Source: Heligmosomoides polygyrus polygyrus (Eukaryota > Nematoda > Chromadorea > Rhabditida > Heligmosomidae). From it: a stretch of 64,000 nucleotides of DNA. Below, piece by piece: positions 9,271-23,200 of this stretch. Positions within the stretch are counted from its first letter, which is position 1. Each line of letters begins with the position of its first letter. The stretch lies in contig OX377206.1 in the NCBI GenBank assembly GCA_947396885.1, forward strand, positions 46,111,631 to 46,175,630. Direction: 5' to 3'. The notes beneath the pieces were generated by a model. The model had not been told where the DNA came from, did not search any database, and worked only from the letters and a program-made list of their open reading frames with translations. The translations under genes and the position numbers were made by a program.

Positions 9271-10590
9271 CCTTCTGAATCCCTATGCACCTTGGACGAC
9301 GTCTAGGGCACGCATTCAAAATCCCCGACTCACGAAGGACGACGTCTAGGGTAGCCTTCTGAATGCTGACGCACGTTGAACGACGTCCAGTGTTCGCCTT
9401 TTGAATCTCTACCCACGCTGGGCGATGTCTGCGGCACTTCTTCTGAACCCTGACGTACGTTGAACGACGTCTAGCTCCCCCTCCTAATTATTACATAAGT
9501 TGGACGACATCTAGGGCACGCCTTCTGAATGCTGACGCACGTTGAACGACGTCCAGTGTTCGCCTTTTGAATCTCTACCCACCCTGGGCGACGTCTGCGG
9601 CACTTCTTCTGAACCCTGACGTACGTTGAACGACGTCTAGCTCCCCCCTAATCATTACGTAAGTTGGACGACGTCTAGGGCACGCCTTCTGAATGCTGAC
9701 GCACGTTGAACGACGTCCAGTGTTCGCCTTTTGAATCTCTACCCACGTTGGGCGACGTCTGCGGCATTTCTTCTGAACCGAGACATACGTTGAACGACGT
9801 CTAGCCCCCCCCCCCCCACCTAATCATTACGTAGGTGGGACGACGTCTAGGGTACGCCTTCTGAATCCCTATGCACCTTGGACGACCTCTAGGGCACGCC
9901 TTCTGAATCCCTATGCACCTTGGACGACGTCTAGGGCACGCATTCAAAATCCCCGACTCACGAAGGACGACGTCTAGGGTAGCCTTCTGAATGCTGACGC
10001 ACGTTGAACGACGTCCAGTGTTCGCCTTTTGAATCTCTACCCACGCTGGGCGATGTCTGCGGCACTTCTTCTGAACCCTGACGTACGTTGAACGACGTCT
10101 AGCTCCCCCTCCTAATTATTACATAAGTTGGACGACATCTAGGGCACGCCTTCTGAATGCTGACGCACGTTGAACGACGTCCAGTGTTCGCCTTTTGAAT
10201 CTCTACCCACCCTGGGCGACGTCTGCGGCACTTCTTCTGAACCCTGACGTACGTTGAACGACGTCTAGCTCCCCCCTAATCATTACGTAAGTTGGACGAC
10301 GTCTAGGGCACGCCTTCTGAATGCTGACGCACGTTGAACGACGTCCAGTGTTCGCCTTTTGAATCTCTACCCACGTTGGGCGACGTCTGCGGCATTTCTT
10401 CTGAACCGAGACATACGTTGAACGACGTCTAGCCCCCCCCCCCCCACCTAATCATTACGTAGGTGGGACGACGTCTAGGGTACGCCTTCTGAATCCCTAT
10501 GCACCTTGGACGACCTCTAGGGCACGCCTTCTGAATCCCTATGCACCTTGGACGACGTCTAGGGCACGCATTCAAAATCCCCGACTCACG
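8708..10590 (+). repeat. Three tandem copies of a 628-bp super-repeat
   Basis: Copies run 8708-9333, 9334-9962 and 9963-10590, each starting with the G monomer. Order is G-C-D-E(C5-T-C2)-B-C-D-E(C6)-B-C-D-E-A-A-F, where the second A has the GACCTC core. All three carry the otherwise unseen CCGAGACATA in D (9151, 9778, 10406). A fourth partial copy follows from 10591 to about 11130 but has CCGTGACATA. Copies differ mainly in C-run length. Confidence 0.88.
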
Positions 10591-13372
10591 AAGGACGACG
10601 TCTAGGGTAGCCTTCTGAATGCTGACGCACGTTGAACGACGTCCAGTGTTCGCCTTTTGAATCTCTACCCACGCTGGGCGATGTCTGCGGCACTTCTTCT
10701 GAACCCTGACGTACGTTGAACGACGTCTAGCTCCCCCTCCTAATTATTACATAAGTTGGACGACATCTAGGGCACGCCTTCTGAATGCTGACGCACGTTG
10801 AACGACGTCCAGTGTTCGCCTTTTGAATCTCTACCCACCCTGGGCGACGTCTGCGGCACTTCTTCTGAACCCTGACGTACGTTGAACGACGTCTAGCTCC
10901 CCCCTAATCATTACGTAAGTTGGACGACGTCTAGTGCACGCCTTCTGAATGCTGACGCACGTGGAACGACGTCCAGTGTTCGCCTTTTGAATCTCTACCC
11001 ACGTTGGGCGACGTCTGCGGCATTTCTTCTGAACCGTGACATACGTTGAACGACGTCTAGCCCCCCCCCCCCACCTAATCATTACGTAGGTGGGACGACG
11101 TCTAGGGTACGCCTTCTGAATCCCTATGCACCTTGGACGACCTCTAGGGCACGCCTTCTGAATGCTGACGCACGTTGAACGACGTCCAGTGTTCGCCTTT
11201 TGAATCTCTACCCACGTTGGGCGACGTCTGCGGCATTTCTTCTGAACCGTGACATACGTTGAACGACGTCTAGCCCCCCCCCCCCCCCCCACATAATCAT
11301 TACGTAGGTGGGACGACGTCCAGGGCACGCATTCAAAATGCTGACTCACGAAGGACGACGTCTAGGGCACGCCTTCTGAATGCTGACGCACGTTGAACGA
11401 CGTCCAGTGTTCGCCTTTTGAATCTCTACCCACGTTGGGCGACGTCTGCGGCATTTCTTCTGAACCGTGACATACGTTGAACGACGTCTAGCCCCCCCCC
11501 CCCCACCTAATCATTACGTAGGTGGGACGACGTCTAGGGTACGCCTTCTGAATCCCAATGCACCTTGGACGACGTCTAGGGCACGCCTTCTAAATGCTGA
11601 CGCACGTTGAACGACGTCCAGTGTTCGCCTTTTGAATCTCTACCCACGTTGGGCGACGTCTGCGGCATTTCTTCTGAACCGTGACATACGTTGAACGACG
11701 TCTAGCTCCCCCCCCCTAATCATCACGTAAGTTGGACGACGTCTAGGGCACGCCTTCTGAATCCCTATGCACCTTGGACGACGTCTAGGGCACGCATTCA
11801 AAATCCCCGACTCACGAAGGACGACGTCTAGGGTAGCCTTCTGAATGCTGACGCACGTTGAACGACGTCCAGTGTTCGCCTTTTGAATCTCTACCCACGT
11901 TGGGCGACGTCTGCGGCACTTCTTCTGAACCTGAGGTAGTTGAACGACGTCTACCCCCCCCCCTAATCATTACGTAAGTTGGACGACGTCTAGGGCACGC
12001 CTTCTGAATCCCTATGCACCTTGGACGACGTCTAGGGCACGCATTCAAAATCTCCGACTCACGAAGGACGACGTCTGCGGCACTTCTTCTGAACCCTGAC
12101 GTACGTTGAACGACGTCTAGCTCCCCCCCCTAATCATTACGTAAGTTGGACGACGTCTAGGGCACGCCTTCTGAATCCCTATGCACCTTGGACGACGTCT
12201 AGGGCACGCATTCAAAATCCCCGACTCACGAAGGACGACGTCTAGGGTAGCCTTCTGAATGCTGACGCACGTTGAACGACGTCCAGTGTTCGCCTTTTGA
12301 ATCTCTACCCACGTTGGGCGACGTCTGCGGCACTTCTTCTGAACCTGAGGTAGTTGAACGACGTCTAGCCCCCCCCCCTAATCATTAGGTAAGTTGGACG
12401 ACGTCTAGGGCACACCTTCTGAATCCCTATGCACCTTGGACGACGTCTAGGGCACGCATTCAAAATCTCGACTCACGAAGGACGACGTCTGCGGCACTTC
12501 TTCTGAACCCTGACGTACGTTGAACGACGTCTAGCTCCCCCCCCCCCCCCCTAATCATTACATAATTTGGACGGCGTCTGGGGCACGCCTTCTAAATGCT
12601 GACGCACGTTGAACGACGTCCAGTGTTCGCCTTTTGAATCTCTACCCACTTTGGGCGACATCTGCGGCACTTCTTCTGAACCCTGACGTACGTTGAACGA
12701 CGTCTAGCTCCCCCCCCCTAATCATGACGTAAGTTGGACGACGTCTAGGGCACGCCTTCTGAACGCTGACGCACATTGAAAGACGTCCAGTGTTCGCCTT
12801 TTGAATCTCTACCCACGATGGGCGACGTCTGCGGCACTTCTTCTGAACCCTGACGTACGTTGAACGACGTCTAGCTCCCCCCCTAATCATTACGTAAGTT
12901 GGACGACGTCTAGGGCACGCCTTCTGAATCCCTATGCACCTTGGACGACGTCTAGGGCACGCATTCAAAATCCCCGACTCACGAAGGACGACGTCTAGGG
13001 TAGCCTTCTGAATGCTGACGCACGTTGAACGACGTCTAGTGTTCGCCTTTTGAATCTCTACCCACGCTGGGCGACGTCTGCGGCACTTCTTCTGAACCCT
13101 GACGTACGTTGAACGACGTCTAGCTCCCCCTCCTAATTATTACATAAGTTGGACGACATCTAGGGCACGCCTTCTGAATGCTGACGCACGTTGAACGACG
13201 TCCAGTGTTCGCCTTTTGAATCTCTACCCACGTTGGGCGACGTCTGCGGCATTTCTTCTGAACCGTGACATACGTTGAACGACGTCTAGCCCCCCCCCCC
13301 ACCTAATCATTACGTAGGTGGGACGACGTCTAGGGTACGCCTTCTGAATCCCTATGCACCTTGGACGACGTC
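10560..13372 (+). repeat. 2.81-kb tandem duplication, copy 1
   Basis: Paired with 13373-16180. Shared private variants are CTAGTGCACG (10931 and 13744), ACCCACTTTGGG (near 12646 and 15455), CTAGTGTTCGCC in a C monomer (near 13035 and 15843) and AATCATTAGG with GCACACC (near 12384 and 15193). Sampled offsets of 2808-2813 bp drift only through C-run lengths. Confidence 0.88.
11274..11290 (+). repeat. C run of 17
   Basis: Uninterrupted C17 in an E unit followed by ACATAATC. The equivalent position in the next copy of the 2.81-kb duplication (about 14087-14101) has 15 C, while the flanks match. Confidence 0.85.
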
Positions 13373-16180
13373 TAGGGCACGCATTCAAAATCCCCGACTC
13401 ACGAAGGACGACGTCTAGGGTAGCCTTCTGAATGCTGACGCACGTTGAACGACGTCCAGTGTTCGCCTTTTGAATCTCTACCCACGCTGGGCGATGTCTG
13501 CGGCACTTCTTCTGAACCCTGACGTACGTTGAACGACGTCTAGCTCCCCCTCCTAATTATTACATAAGTTGGACGACATCTAGGGCACGCCTTCTGAATG
13601 CTGACGCACGTTGAACGACGTCCAGTGTTCGCCTTTTGAATCTCTACCCACCCTGGGCGACGTCTGCGGCACTTCTTCTGAACCCTGACGTACGTTGAAC
13701 GACGTCTAGCTCCCCCCTAATCATTACGTAAGTTGGACGACGTCTAGTGCACGCCTTCTGAATGCTGACGCACGTGGAACGACGTCCAGTGTTCGCCTTT
13801 TGAATCTCTACCCACGTTGGGCGACGTCTGCGGCATTTCTTCTGAACCGTGACATACGTTGAACGACGTCTAGCCCCCCCCCCCCACCTAATCATTACGT
13901 AGGTGGGACGACGTCTAGGGTACGCCTTCTGAATCCCTATGCACCTTGGACGACCTCTAGGGCACGCCTTCTGAATGCTGACGCACGTTGAACGACGTCC
14001 AGTGTTCGCCTTTTGAATCTCTACCCACGTTGGGCGACGTCTGCGGCATTTCTTCTGAACCGTGACATACGTTGAACGACGTCTAGCCCCCCCCCCCCCC
14101 CACATAATCATTACGTAGGTGGGACGACGTCCAGGGCACGCATTCAAAATGCTGACTCACGAAGGACGACGTCTAGGGCACGCCTTCTGAATGCTGACGC
14201 ACGTTGAACGACGTCCAGTGTTCGCCTTTTGAATCTCTACCCACGTTGGGCGACGTCTGCGGCATTTCTTCTGAACCGTGACATACGTTGAACGACGTCT
14301 AGCCCCCCCCCCCCCACCTAATCATTACGTAGGTGGGACGACGTCTAGGGTACGCCTTCTGAATCCCAATGCACCTTGGACGACGTCTAGGGCACGCCTT
14401 CTAAATGCTGACGCACGTTGAACGACGTCCAGTGTTCGCCTTTTGAATCTCTACCCACGTTGGGCGACGTCTGCGGCATTTCTTCTGAACCGTGACATAC
14501 GTTGAACGACGTCTAGCTCCCCCCCCCTAATCATCACGTAAGTTGGACGACGTCTAGGGCACGCCTTCTGAATCCCTATGCACCTTGGACGACGTCTAGG
14601 GCACGCATTCAAAATCCCCGACTCACGAAGGACGACGTCTAGGGTAGCCTTCTGAATGCTGACGCACGTTGAACGACGTCCAGTGTTCGCCTTTTGAATC
14701 TCTACCCACGTTGGGCGACGTCTGCGGCACTTCTTCTGAACCTGAGGTAGTTGAACGACGTCTACCCCCCCCCCTAATCATTACGTAAGTTGGACGACGT
14801 CTAGGGCACGCCTTCTGAATCCCTATGCACCTTGGACGACGTCTAGGGCACGCATTCAAAATCTCCGACTCACGAAGGACGACGTCTGCGGCACTTCTTC
14901 TGAACCCTGACGTACGTTGAACGACGTCTAGCTCCCCCCCCTAATCATTACGTAAGTTGGACGACGTCTAGGGCACGCCTTCTGAATCCCTATGCACCTT
15001 GGACGACGTCTAGGGCACGCATTCAAAATCCCCGACTCACGAAGGACGACGTCTAGGGTAGCCTTCTGAATGCTGACGCACGTTGAACGACGTCCAGTGT
15101 TCGCCTTTTGAATCTCTACCCACGTTGGGCGACGTCTGCGGCACTTCTTCTGAACCTGAGGTAGTTGAACGACGTCTAGCCCCCCCCCCTAATCATTAGG
15201 TAAGTTGGACGACGTCTAGGGCACACCTTCTGAATCCCTATGCACCTTGGACGACGTCTAGGGCACGCATTCAAAATCTCGACTCACGAAGGACGACGTC
15301 TGCGGCACTTCTTCTGAACCCTGACGTACGTTGAACGACGTCTAGCTCCCCCCCCCCCCTAATCATTACATAATTTGGACGGCGTCTGGGGCACGCCTTC
15401 TAAATGCTGACGCACGTTGAACGACGTCCAGTGTTCGCCTTTTGAATCTCTACCCACTTTGGGCGACATCTGCGGCACTTCTTCTGAACCCTGACGTACG
15501 TTGAACGACGTCTAGCTCCCCCCCCCTAATCATGACGTAAGTTGGACGACGTCTAGGGCACGCCTTCTGAACGCTGACGCACATTGAAAGACGTCCAGTG
15601 TTCGCCTTTTGAATCTCTACCCACGATGGGCGACGTCTGCGGCACTTCTTCTGAACCCTGACGTACGTTGAACGACGTCTAGCTCCCCCCCTAATCATTA
15701 CGTAAGTTGGACGACGTCTAGGGCACGCCTTCTGAATCCCTATGCACCTTGGACGACGTCTAGGGCACGCATTCAAAATCCCCGACTCACGAAGGACGAC
15801 GTCTAGGGTAGCCTTCTGAATGCTGACGCACGTTGAACGACGTCTAGTGTTCGCCTTTTGAATCTCTACCCACGCTGGGCGACGTCTGCGGCACTTCTTC
15901 TGAACCCTGACGTACGTTGAACGACGTCTAGCTCCCCCTCCTAATTATTACATAAGTTGGACGACATCTAGGGCACGCCTTCTGAATGCTGACGCACGTT
16001 GAACGACGTCCAGTGTTCGCCTTTTGAATCTCTACCCACGTTGGGCGACGTCTGCGGCATTTCTTCTGAACCGTGACATACGTTGAACGACGTCTAGCCC
16101 CCCCCCCCACCTAATCATTACGTAGGTGGGACGACGTCTAGGGTACGCCTTCTGAATCCCTATGCACCTTGGACGACGTC
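13373..16180 (+). repeat. 2.81-kb tandem duplication, copy 2
   Basis: Repeats 10560-13372 in the same order. Its end is where the A monomer is followed by a B ending CGCTGACGCACA (about 16190) instead of F. At the places I compared, the two copies differ in C runs (for example 15 versus 12 C near 12537 and 15348) and not in the flanking sequence. Confidence 0.88.
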
Positions 16181-18240
16181 TAGGGCACGCCTTCTGAACG
16201 CTGACGCACATTGAAAGACGTCCAGTGTTCGCCTTTTGAATCTCTACCCACGATGGGCGACGTCTGCGGCACTTCTTCTGAAACCTGACGTACGTTGAAC
16301 GACGTCCAGCTCCCCCGCCCTCACCCCTAATCATTACGTAAGTTGGACGACGTCTACGGCACGCCTTCTGTATCCCTATGCACCTTGGACGACGTCCAGT
16401 GTTCGCCTTTCGAATCTCTACCCACGTTGGGCGACGTCTGCGGCACTTCTTCTGAACCCTGACGTACGTTGAACGACGTCTAGCCCCCCCCCCCTAATCA
16501 TTACATAATTTGGACGGCGTCTGGGGCACGCCTTCTGAATGCTGACGCACGTTGAACGACGTCCAGTGTTCGCCTTTTGAATCTCTACCCACGATGGGCG
16601 ACGTCTGCGGCACTTCTTCTGAACCCTGACGTACGTTGAACGACGTCCAGCTCCCCCGCCCTCACCCCTAATCATTACGTAAGTTGGACGACGTCTACGG
16701 CACGCCTTCTGTATCCCTATGCACCTTGGACGACGTCCAGTGTTCGCCTTTCGAATCTCTACCCACGTTGGGCGACATCTGCGGCACTTCTTCTGAACCC
16801 TGACGTACGTTGAACGACGTCTAGCTCCCCCCCCCCCTAATCATGACGTAAGTTGGACGACGTCTAGGGCACGCCTTCTGAACGCTGACGCACATTGAAA
16901 GACGTCCAGTGTTCGCCTTTTGAATCTCTACCCACGATGGGCGACGTCTGCGGCACTTCTTCTGAACCCTGACGTACGTTGAACGACGTCTAGCTCCCCC
17001 CCCCCCTCACCCCTAATCATTACGTAAGTTGGACGACGTCTACGGCACGCCTTCTGTATCCCTATGCACCTTGGACGACGTCCAGTGTTCGCCTTTTGAA
17101 TCTCTACCCACGTTGGGCGACGTCTGCGGCATTTCTTCTGAACCGTGACATACGTTGAACGACGTCTAGCCCCTCCCCCACATAATCATTACGTAGGTGG
17201 GACGACGTCCAGGGCACGCATTCAAAATGCTGACTCACGAAGGACGACGTCTAGGGCACGCCTTCTGAATGCTGACGCACGTTGAACGACGTGCAGTGTT
17301 CGCCTTTTTAATCTCTACCCACGTTGGGCGACGTCTGCGGCACTTCTTCTGAACCGTGACGTACATTGAACGACGTCTAGCCCCCCCCCCCCCCCCCCAC
17401 CTAATCATTACGTAGGTGGGACGACGTCTAGGGCACGCCTTCTGAATCCCTATGCACCTTGGACGACGTCTAGGGCACGCCTTCTGAATGCTGACGCACG
17501 TTGAACGACGTCCAGTGTTCGCCTTTTGAATCTCTACCCACGTTGGGCGACGTCTGCGGCATTTCTTCTGAACCGTGACATACGTTGAACGACGTCTAGC
17601 CCCCCCCACCTAATCATTACGTAGGTGGGACGACGTCTAGGGTACGCCTTCTGAATCCCAATGCACCTTGGACGACGTCTAGGGCACGCCTTCTAAATGC
17701 TGACGCACGTTGAACGACGTCCAGTGTTCGCCTTTTGAATCTCTACCCACGTTGGGCGACGTCTGCGGCACTTCTTCTGAACCTGAGGTAGTTGAACGAC
17801 GTCTAGCCCCCCCCCCCCCTAATCATTACGTAAGTTGGACGACGTCTAGGGCACGCCTTCTGAATCCCAATGCACCTTGGACGACGTCTAGGGCACGCCT
17901 TCTAAATGCTGACGCACGTTGAACGACGTCCAGTGTTCGCCTTTTGAATCTCTACCCACGTTGGGCGACGTCTGCGGCATTTCTTCTGAACCGTGACATA
18001 CGTTGAACGACGTCTAGCCCCCCCCCCCCCCACCTAATCATTACGTAGGTGGGACGACGTCTAGGGTACGCCTTCTGAATCCCTATGCACCTTGGACGAC
18101 GTCTAGGGCACGCCTTCTGAACGCTGACGCACATTGAAAGACGTCCAGTGTTCGCCTTTTGAATCTCTACCCACGATGGGCGACGTCTGCGGCACTTCTT
18201 CTGAACCCTGACGTACGTTGAACGACGTCCAGCTCCCCCG
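16181..18240 (+). repeat. Transitional HOR block
   Basis: Mixed HORs linking the 2.81-kb duplication to the 18-29 kb subfamily. The first G-interrupted E units (CCCCCGCCC then TCACCCC) appear near 16311 and 16656. A C-D-E unit with GAAACCTGACG (16281) matches one near 26771. An interrupted run C4-T-C5 lies at 17170-17179, and the 18-C run at 17381. Two HORs with AATCCCAATGCACC follow near 17655 and 17865. Confidence 0.75.
17381..17398 (+). repeat. Longest C run seen (18 C)
   Basis: An uninterrupted run of 18 C inside an E unit, after CGACGTCTAG and before ACCTAATC. It is G18 on the minus strand. Neighbouring E units with the same flanks have 8-14 C, so the length reflects recent slippage or a base-calling artefact. 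Confidence 0.85.
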
Positions 18241-18265
18241 CCCTCACTCCTATTCATTAAGTAAG
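18218..18265 (+). repeat. Type E monomer, regional form (TCACTCCTATTCATTAAG)
   Basis: This 48-bp E unit reads CCAGCTCCCCCGCCC, then CTCACTCCTATTCATTAAG, then TAAG. The C run is interrupted by a G. The marker CTCACTCCTATTCATTAAG starts at 18243, 20063, 20237, 23700, 25103, 26810, 28204 and 29438. I did not see it outside 18-30 kb, so it defines a local subfamily. Confidence 0.88.
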
Positions 18266-20234
18266 TTGGACGACGTCTACGGCACGCCTTCTGTATCCCT
18301 ATGCACCTTGGACGACGTCCAGTGTTCGCCTTTCGAATCTCTACCCACGTCGGGCGACGTCTGCGGCACTTCTTCTGAACCCTGACGTACGTTGAACGAC
18401 GTCTAGCCCCCCCCCCTAATCATTACATAATTTGGACGGCGTCTGGGGCACGCCTTCTGAATGCTGACGCACGTTGAACGACGTCTAGGGCACGCCTTCT
18501 GAATGCTGACGCACCTTGAACGACGTGCAGTGTTCGCCTTTTTAATCTCTACCCACGTTGGGCGACGTCTGCGGCACTTCTTCTGAACCCTGACGTACGT
18601 TGAACGACGTCTAGCTCCCCCCCCCCTCACCCCTAATCATTACGTAAGTTGGACGACGTCTACGGCACGCCTTCTGTATCCCTATGCACCTTGGACGACG
18701 TCCAGTGTTCGCCTTTTGAATCTCTACCCACGTTGGGCGACGTCTGCGGCATTTCTTCTGAACCGTGACATACGTTGAACGACGTCTAGCCCCCCCCCCC
18801 CCCCACATAATCATTACGTAGGTGGGACGACGTCCAGGGCACGCATTCAAAATGCTGACTCACGAAGGACGACGTCTAGGGCACGCCTTCTGAATGCTGA
18901 CGCACGTTGAACGACGTGCAGTGTTCGCCTTTTTAATCTCTACCCACGTTGGGCGACGTCTGCGGCACTTCTTCTGAACCGTGACGTACATTGAACGACG
19001 TCTAGCCCCCCCCCCCACCTAATCATTACGTAGGTGGGACGACGTCTAGGGCACGCCTTCTGAATCCCTATGCACCTTGGACGACGTCTAGGGCACGCCT
19101 TCTGAATGCTGACGCACGTTGAACGACGTCCAGTGTTCGCCTTTTGAATCTCTACCCACGTTGGGCGACGTCTGCGGCACTTCTTCTGAACCTGAGGTAG
19201 TTGAACGACGTCTAGCCCCCCCCCCTAATCATTACGTAAGTTGGACGACGTCTAGGGCACGCCTTCTGAATCCCTATGCACCTTGGACGACGTCTAGGGC
19301 ACGCCTTCTAAATGCTGACGCACGTTGAACGACGTCCAGTGTTCGCCTTTTGAATCTCTACCCACGTTGGGCGACGTCTGCGGCATTTCTTCTGAACCGT
19401 GACATACGTTGAACGACGTCTAGCCCCCCCCCCCACCTAATCATTACGTAGGTGGGACGACGTCTAGGGTACGCCTTCTGAATCCCAATGCACCTTGGAC
19501 GACGTCTAGGGCACGCCTTCTAAATGCTGACGCACGTTGAACGACGTCCAGTGTTCGCCTTTTGAATCTCTACCCACGTTGGGCGACGTCTGCGGCACTT
19601 CTTCTGAACCTGAGGTAGTTGAACGACGTCTAGCCCCCCCCCTAATCATTACGTAAGTTGGACGACGTCTAGGGCACGCCTTCTGAATCCCTATGCACCT
19701 TGGACGACGTCTAGGGCACGCCTTCTAAATGCTGACGCACGTTGAACGACGTCCAGTGTTCGCCTTTTGAATCTCTACCCACGTTGGGCGACGTCTGCGG
19801 CATTTCTTCTGAACCGTGACATACGTTGAACGACGTCTAGCCCCCCCCCCCACCTAATCATTACGTAGGTGGGACGACGTCTAGGGTACGCCTTCTGAAT
19901 CCCTATGCACCTTGGACGACGTCTAGGGCACGCCTTCTGAACGCTGACGCACATTGAAAGACGTCCAGTGTTCGCCTTTTGAATCTCTACCCACGATGGG
20001 CGACGTCTGCGGCACTTCTTCTGAACCCTGACGTACGTTGAACGACGTCCAGCTCCCCCGCCCTCACTCCTATTCATTAAGTAAGTTGGACGACGTCTAC
20101 GGCACGCCTTCTGTATCCCTATGCACCTTGGACGACGTCCAGTGTTCGCCTTTTGAATCTCTACCCACGATGGGCGACGTCTGCGGCACTTCTTCTGAAC
20201 CCTGACGTACGTTGAACGACGTCCAGCTCCCCCG
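18241..20234 (+). repeat. 18-29 kb subfamily, super-repeat a (~1.99 kb)
   Basis: It starts at the CTCACTCCTATTCATTAAG E unit. It carries the CACGTCGGG C/D junction (18347), a B-B pair, the F'-B-C''-D'' module near 18820, and two rounds of A-B-C-D'-E. The next copy begins at 20237 after an extra 174-bp A'-C-D-E unit at about 20063-20236. Confidence 0.8.
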
Positions 20235-23200
20235 CCCTCACTCCTATTCATTAAGTAAGTTGGACGACGTCTACGGCACGCCTTCTGTATCCCTATGCAC
20301 CTTGGACGACGTCCAGTGTTCGCCTTTCGAATCTCTACCCACGTCGGGCGACGTCTGCGGCACTTCTTCTGAACCCTGACGTACGTTGAACGACGTCTAG
20401 CCCCCCCCCCTAATCATTACATAATTTGGACGGCGTCTGGGGCACGCCTTCTGAATGCTGACGCACGTTGAACGACGTCTAGGGCACGCCTTCTGAATGC
20501 TGACGCACCTTGAACGACGTGCAGTGTTCGCCTTTTTAATCTCTACCCACGTTGGGCGACGTCTGCGGCACTTCTTCTGAACCCTGACGTACGTTGAACG
20601 ACGTCTAGCTCCCCCCCCTCACCCCTAATCATTACGTAAGTTGGACGACGTCTACGGCACGCCTTCTGTATCCCTATGCACCTTGGACGACGTCCAGTGT
20701 TCGCCTTTTGAATCTCTACCCACGTTGGGCGACGTCTGCGGCATTTCTTCTGAACCGTGACATACGTTGAACGACGTCTAGCCCCCCCCCCCCCACATAA
20801 TCATTACGTAGGTGGGACGACGTCCAGGGCACGCATTCAAAATGCTGACTCACGAAGGACGACGTCTAGGGCACGCCTTCTGAATGCTGACGCACGTTGA
20901 ACGACGTGCAGTGTTCGCCTTTTTAATCTCTACCCACGTTGGGCGACGTCTGCGGCACTTCTTCTGAACCGTGACGTACATTGAACGACGTCTAGCCCCC
21001 CCCCCCACCTAATCATTACGTAGGTGGGACGACGTCTAGGGCACGCCTTCTGAATCCCTATGCACCTTGGACGACGTCTAGGGCACGCCTTCTGAATGCT
21101 GACGCACGTTGAACGACGTCCAGTGTTCGCCTTTTGAATCTCTACCCACGTTGGGCGACGTCTGCGGCACTTCTTCTGAACCTGAGGTAGTTGAACGACG
21201 TCTAGCCCCCCCCCCTAATCATTACGTAAGTTGGACGACGTCTAGGGCACGCCTTCTGAATCCCTATGCACCTTGGACGACGTCTAGGGCACGCCTTCTA
21301 AATGCTGACGCACGTTGAACGACGTCCAGTGTTCGCCTTTTGAATCTCTACCCACGTTGGGCGACGTCTGCGGCATTTCTTCTGAACCGTGACATACGTT
21401 GAACGACGTCTAGCCCCCCCCCCCACCTAATCATTACGTAGGTGGGACGACGTCTAGGGTACGCCTTCTGAATCCCAATGCACCTTGGACGACGTCTAGG
21501 GCACGCCTTCTAAATGCTGACGCACGTTGAACGACGTCCAGTGTTCGCCTTTTGAATCTCTACCCACGTTGGGCGACGTCTGCGGCACTTCTTCTGAACC
21601 TGAGGTAGTTGAACGACGTCTAGCCCCCCCCCCCCTAATCATTACGTAAGTTGGACGACGTCTAGGGCACGCCTTCTGAATCCCTATGCACCTTGGACGA
21701 CGTCTAGGGCACGCCTTCTAAATGCTGACGCACGTTGAACGACGTCCAGTGTTCGCCTTTTGAATCTCTACCCACGTTGGGCGACGTCTGCGGCATTTCT
21801 TCTGAACCGTGACATACGTTGAACGACGTCTAGCCCCCCCCCCCACTTAATCATTACGTAGGTGGGACGACGTCTAGGGTACGCCTTCTGAATCCCTATG
21901 CACCTTGGACGACGTCTAGGGCACGCCTTCTGAACGCTGACGCACATTGAAAGACGTCCAGTGTTCGCCTTTTGAATCTCTACCCACGTCGGGCGACGTC
22001 TGCGGCACTTCTTCTGAACCCTGACGTACGTTGAACGACGTCTAGCCCCCCCCCCTAATCATTACATAATTTGGACGGCGTCTGGGGCACGCCTTCTGAA
22101 TGCTGACGCACGTTGAACGACGTCTAGGGCACGCCTTCTGAATGCTGACGCACCTTGAACGACGTGCAGTGTTCGCCTTTTTAATCTCTACCCACGTTGG
22201 GCGACGTCTGCGGCACTTCTTCTGAACCCTGACGTACGTTGAACGACGTCTAGCTCCCCCCCCCCCTCACCCCTAATCATTACGTAAGTTGGACGACGTC
22301 TACGGCACGCCTTCTGTATCCCTATGCACCTTGGACGACGTCCAGTGTTCGCCTTTTGAATCTCTACCCACGTTGGGCGACGTCTGCGGCATTTATTCTG
22401 AACCGTGACATACGTTGAACGACGTCTAGCCCCCCCCCCCCCACATAATCATTACGTAGGTGGGACGACGTCCAGGGCACGCATTCAAAATGCTGACTCA
22501 CGAAGGACGACGTCTAGGGCACGCCTTCTGAATGCTGACGCACGTTGAACGACGTGCAGTGTTCGCCTTTTTAATCTCTACCCACGTTGGGCGACGTCTG
22601 CGGCACTTCTTCTGAACCGTGACGTACATTGAACGACGTCTAGCCCCCCCCCCACCTAATCATTACGTAGGTGGGACGACGTCTAGGGCACGCCTTCTGA
22701 ATCCCTATGCACCTTGGACGACGTCTAGGGCACGCCTTCTGAATGCTGACGCACGTTGAACGACGTCCAGTGTTCGCCTTTTGAATCTCTACCCACGTTG
22801 GGCGACGTCTGCGGCACTTCTTCTGAACCTGAGGTAGTTGAACGACGTCTAGCCCCCCCCTAATCATTACGTAAGTTGGACGACGTCTAGGGCACGCCTT
22901 CTGAATCCCTATGCACCTTGGACGACGTCTAGGGCACGCCTTCTAAATGCTGACGCACGTTGAACGACGTCCAGTGTTCGCCTTTTGAATCTCTACCCAC
23001 GTTGGGCGACGTCTGCGGCATTTCTTCTGAACCGTGACATACGTTGAACGACGTCTAGCCCCCCCCCCCCACCTAATCATTACGTAGGTGGGACGACGTC
23101 TAGGGTACGCCTTCTGAATCCCAATGCACCTTGGACGACGTCTAGGGCACGCCTTCTAAATGCTGACGCACGTTGAACGACGTCCAGTGTTCGCCTTTTG

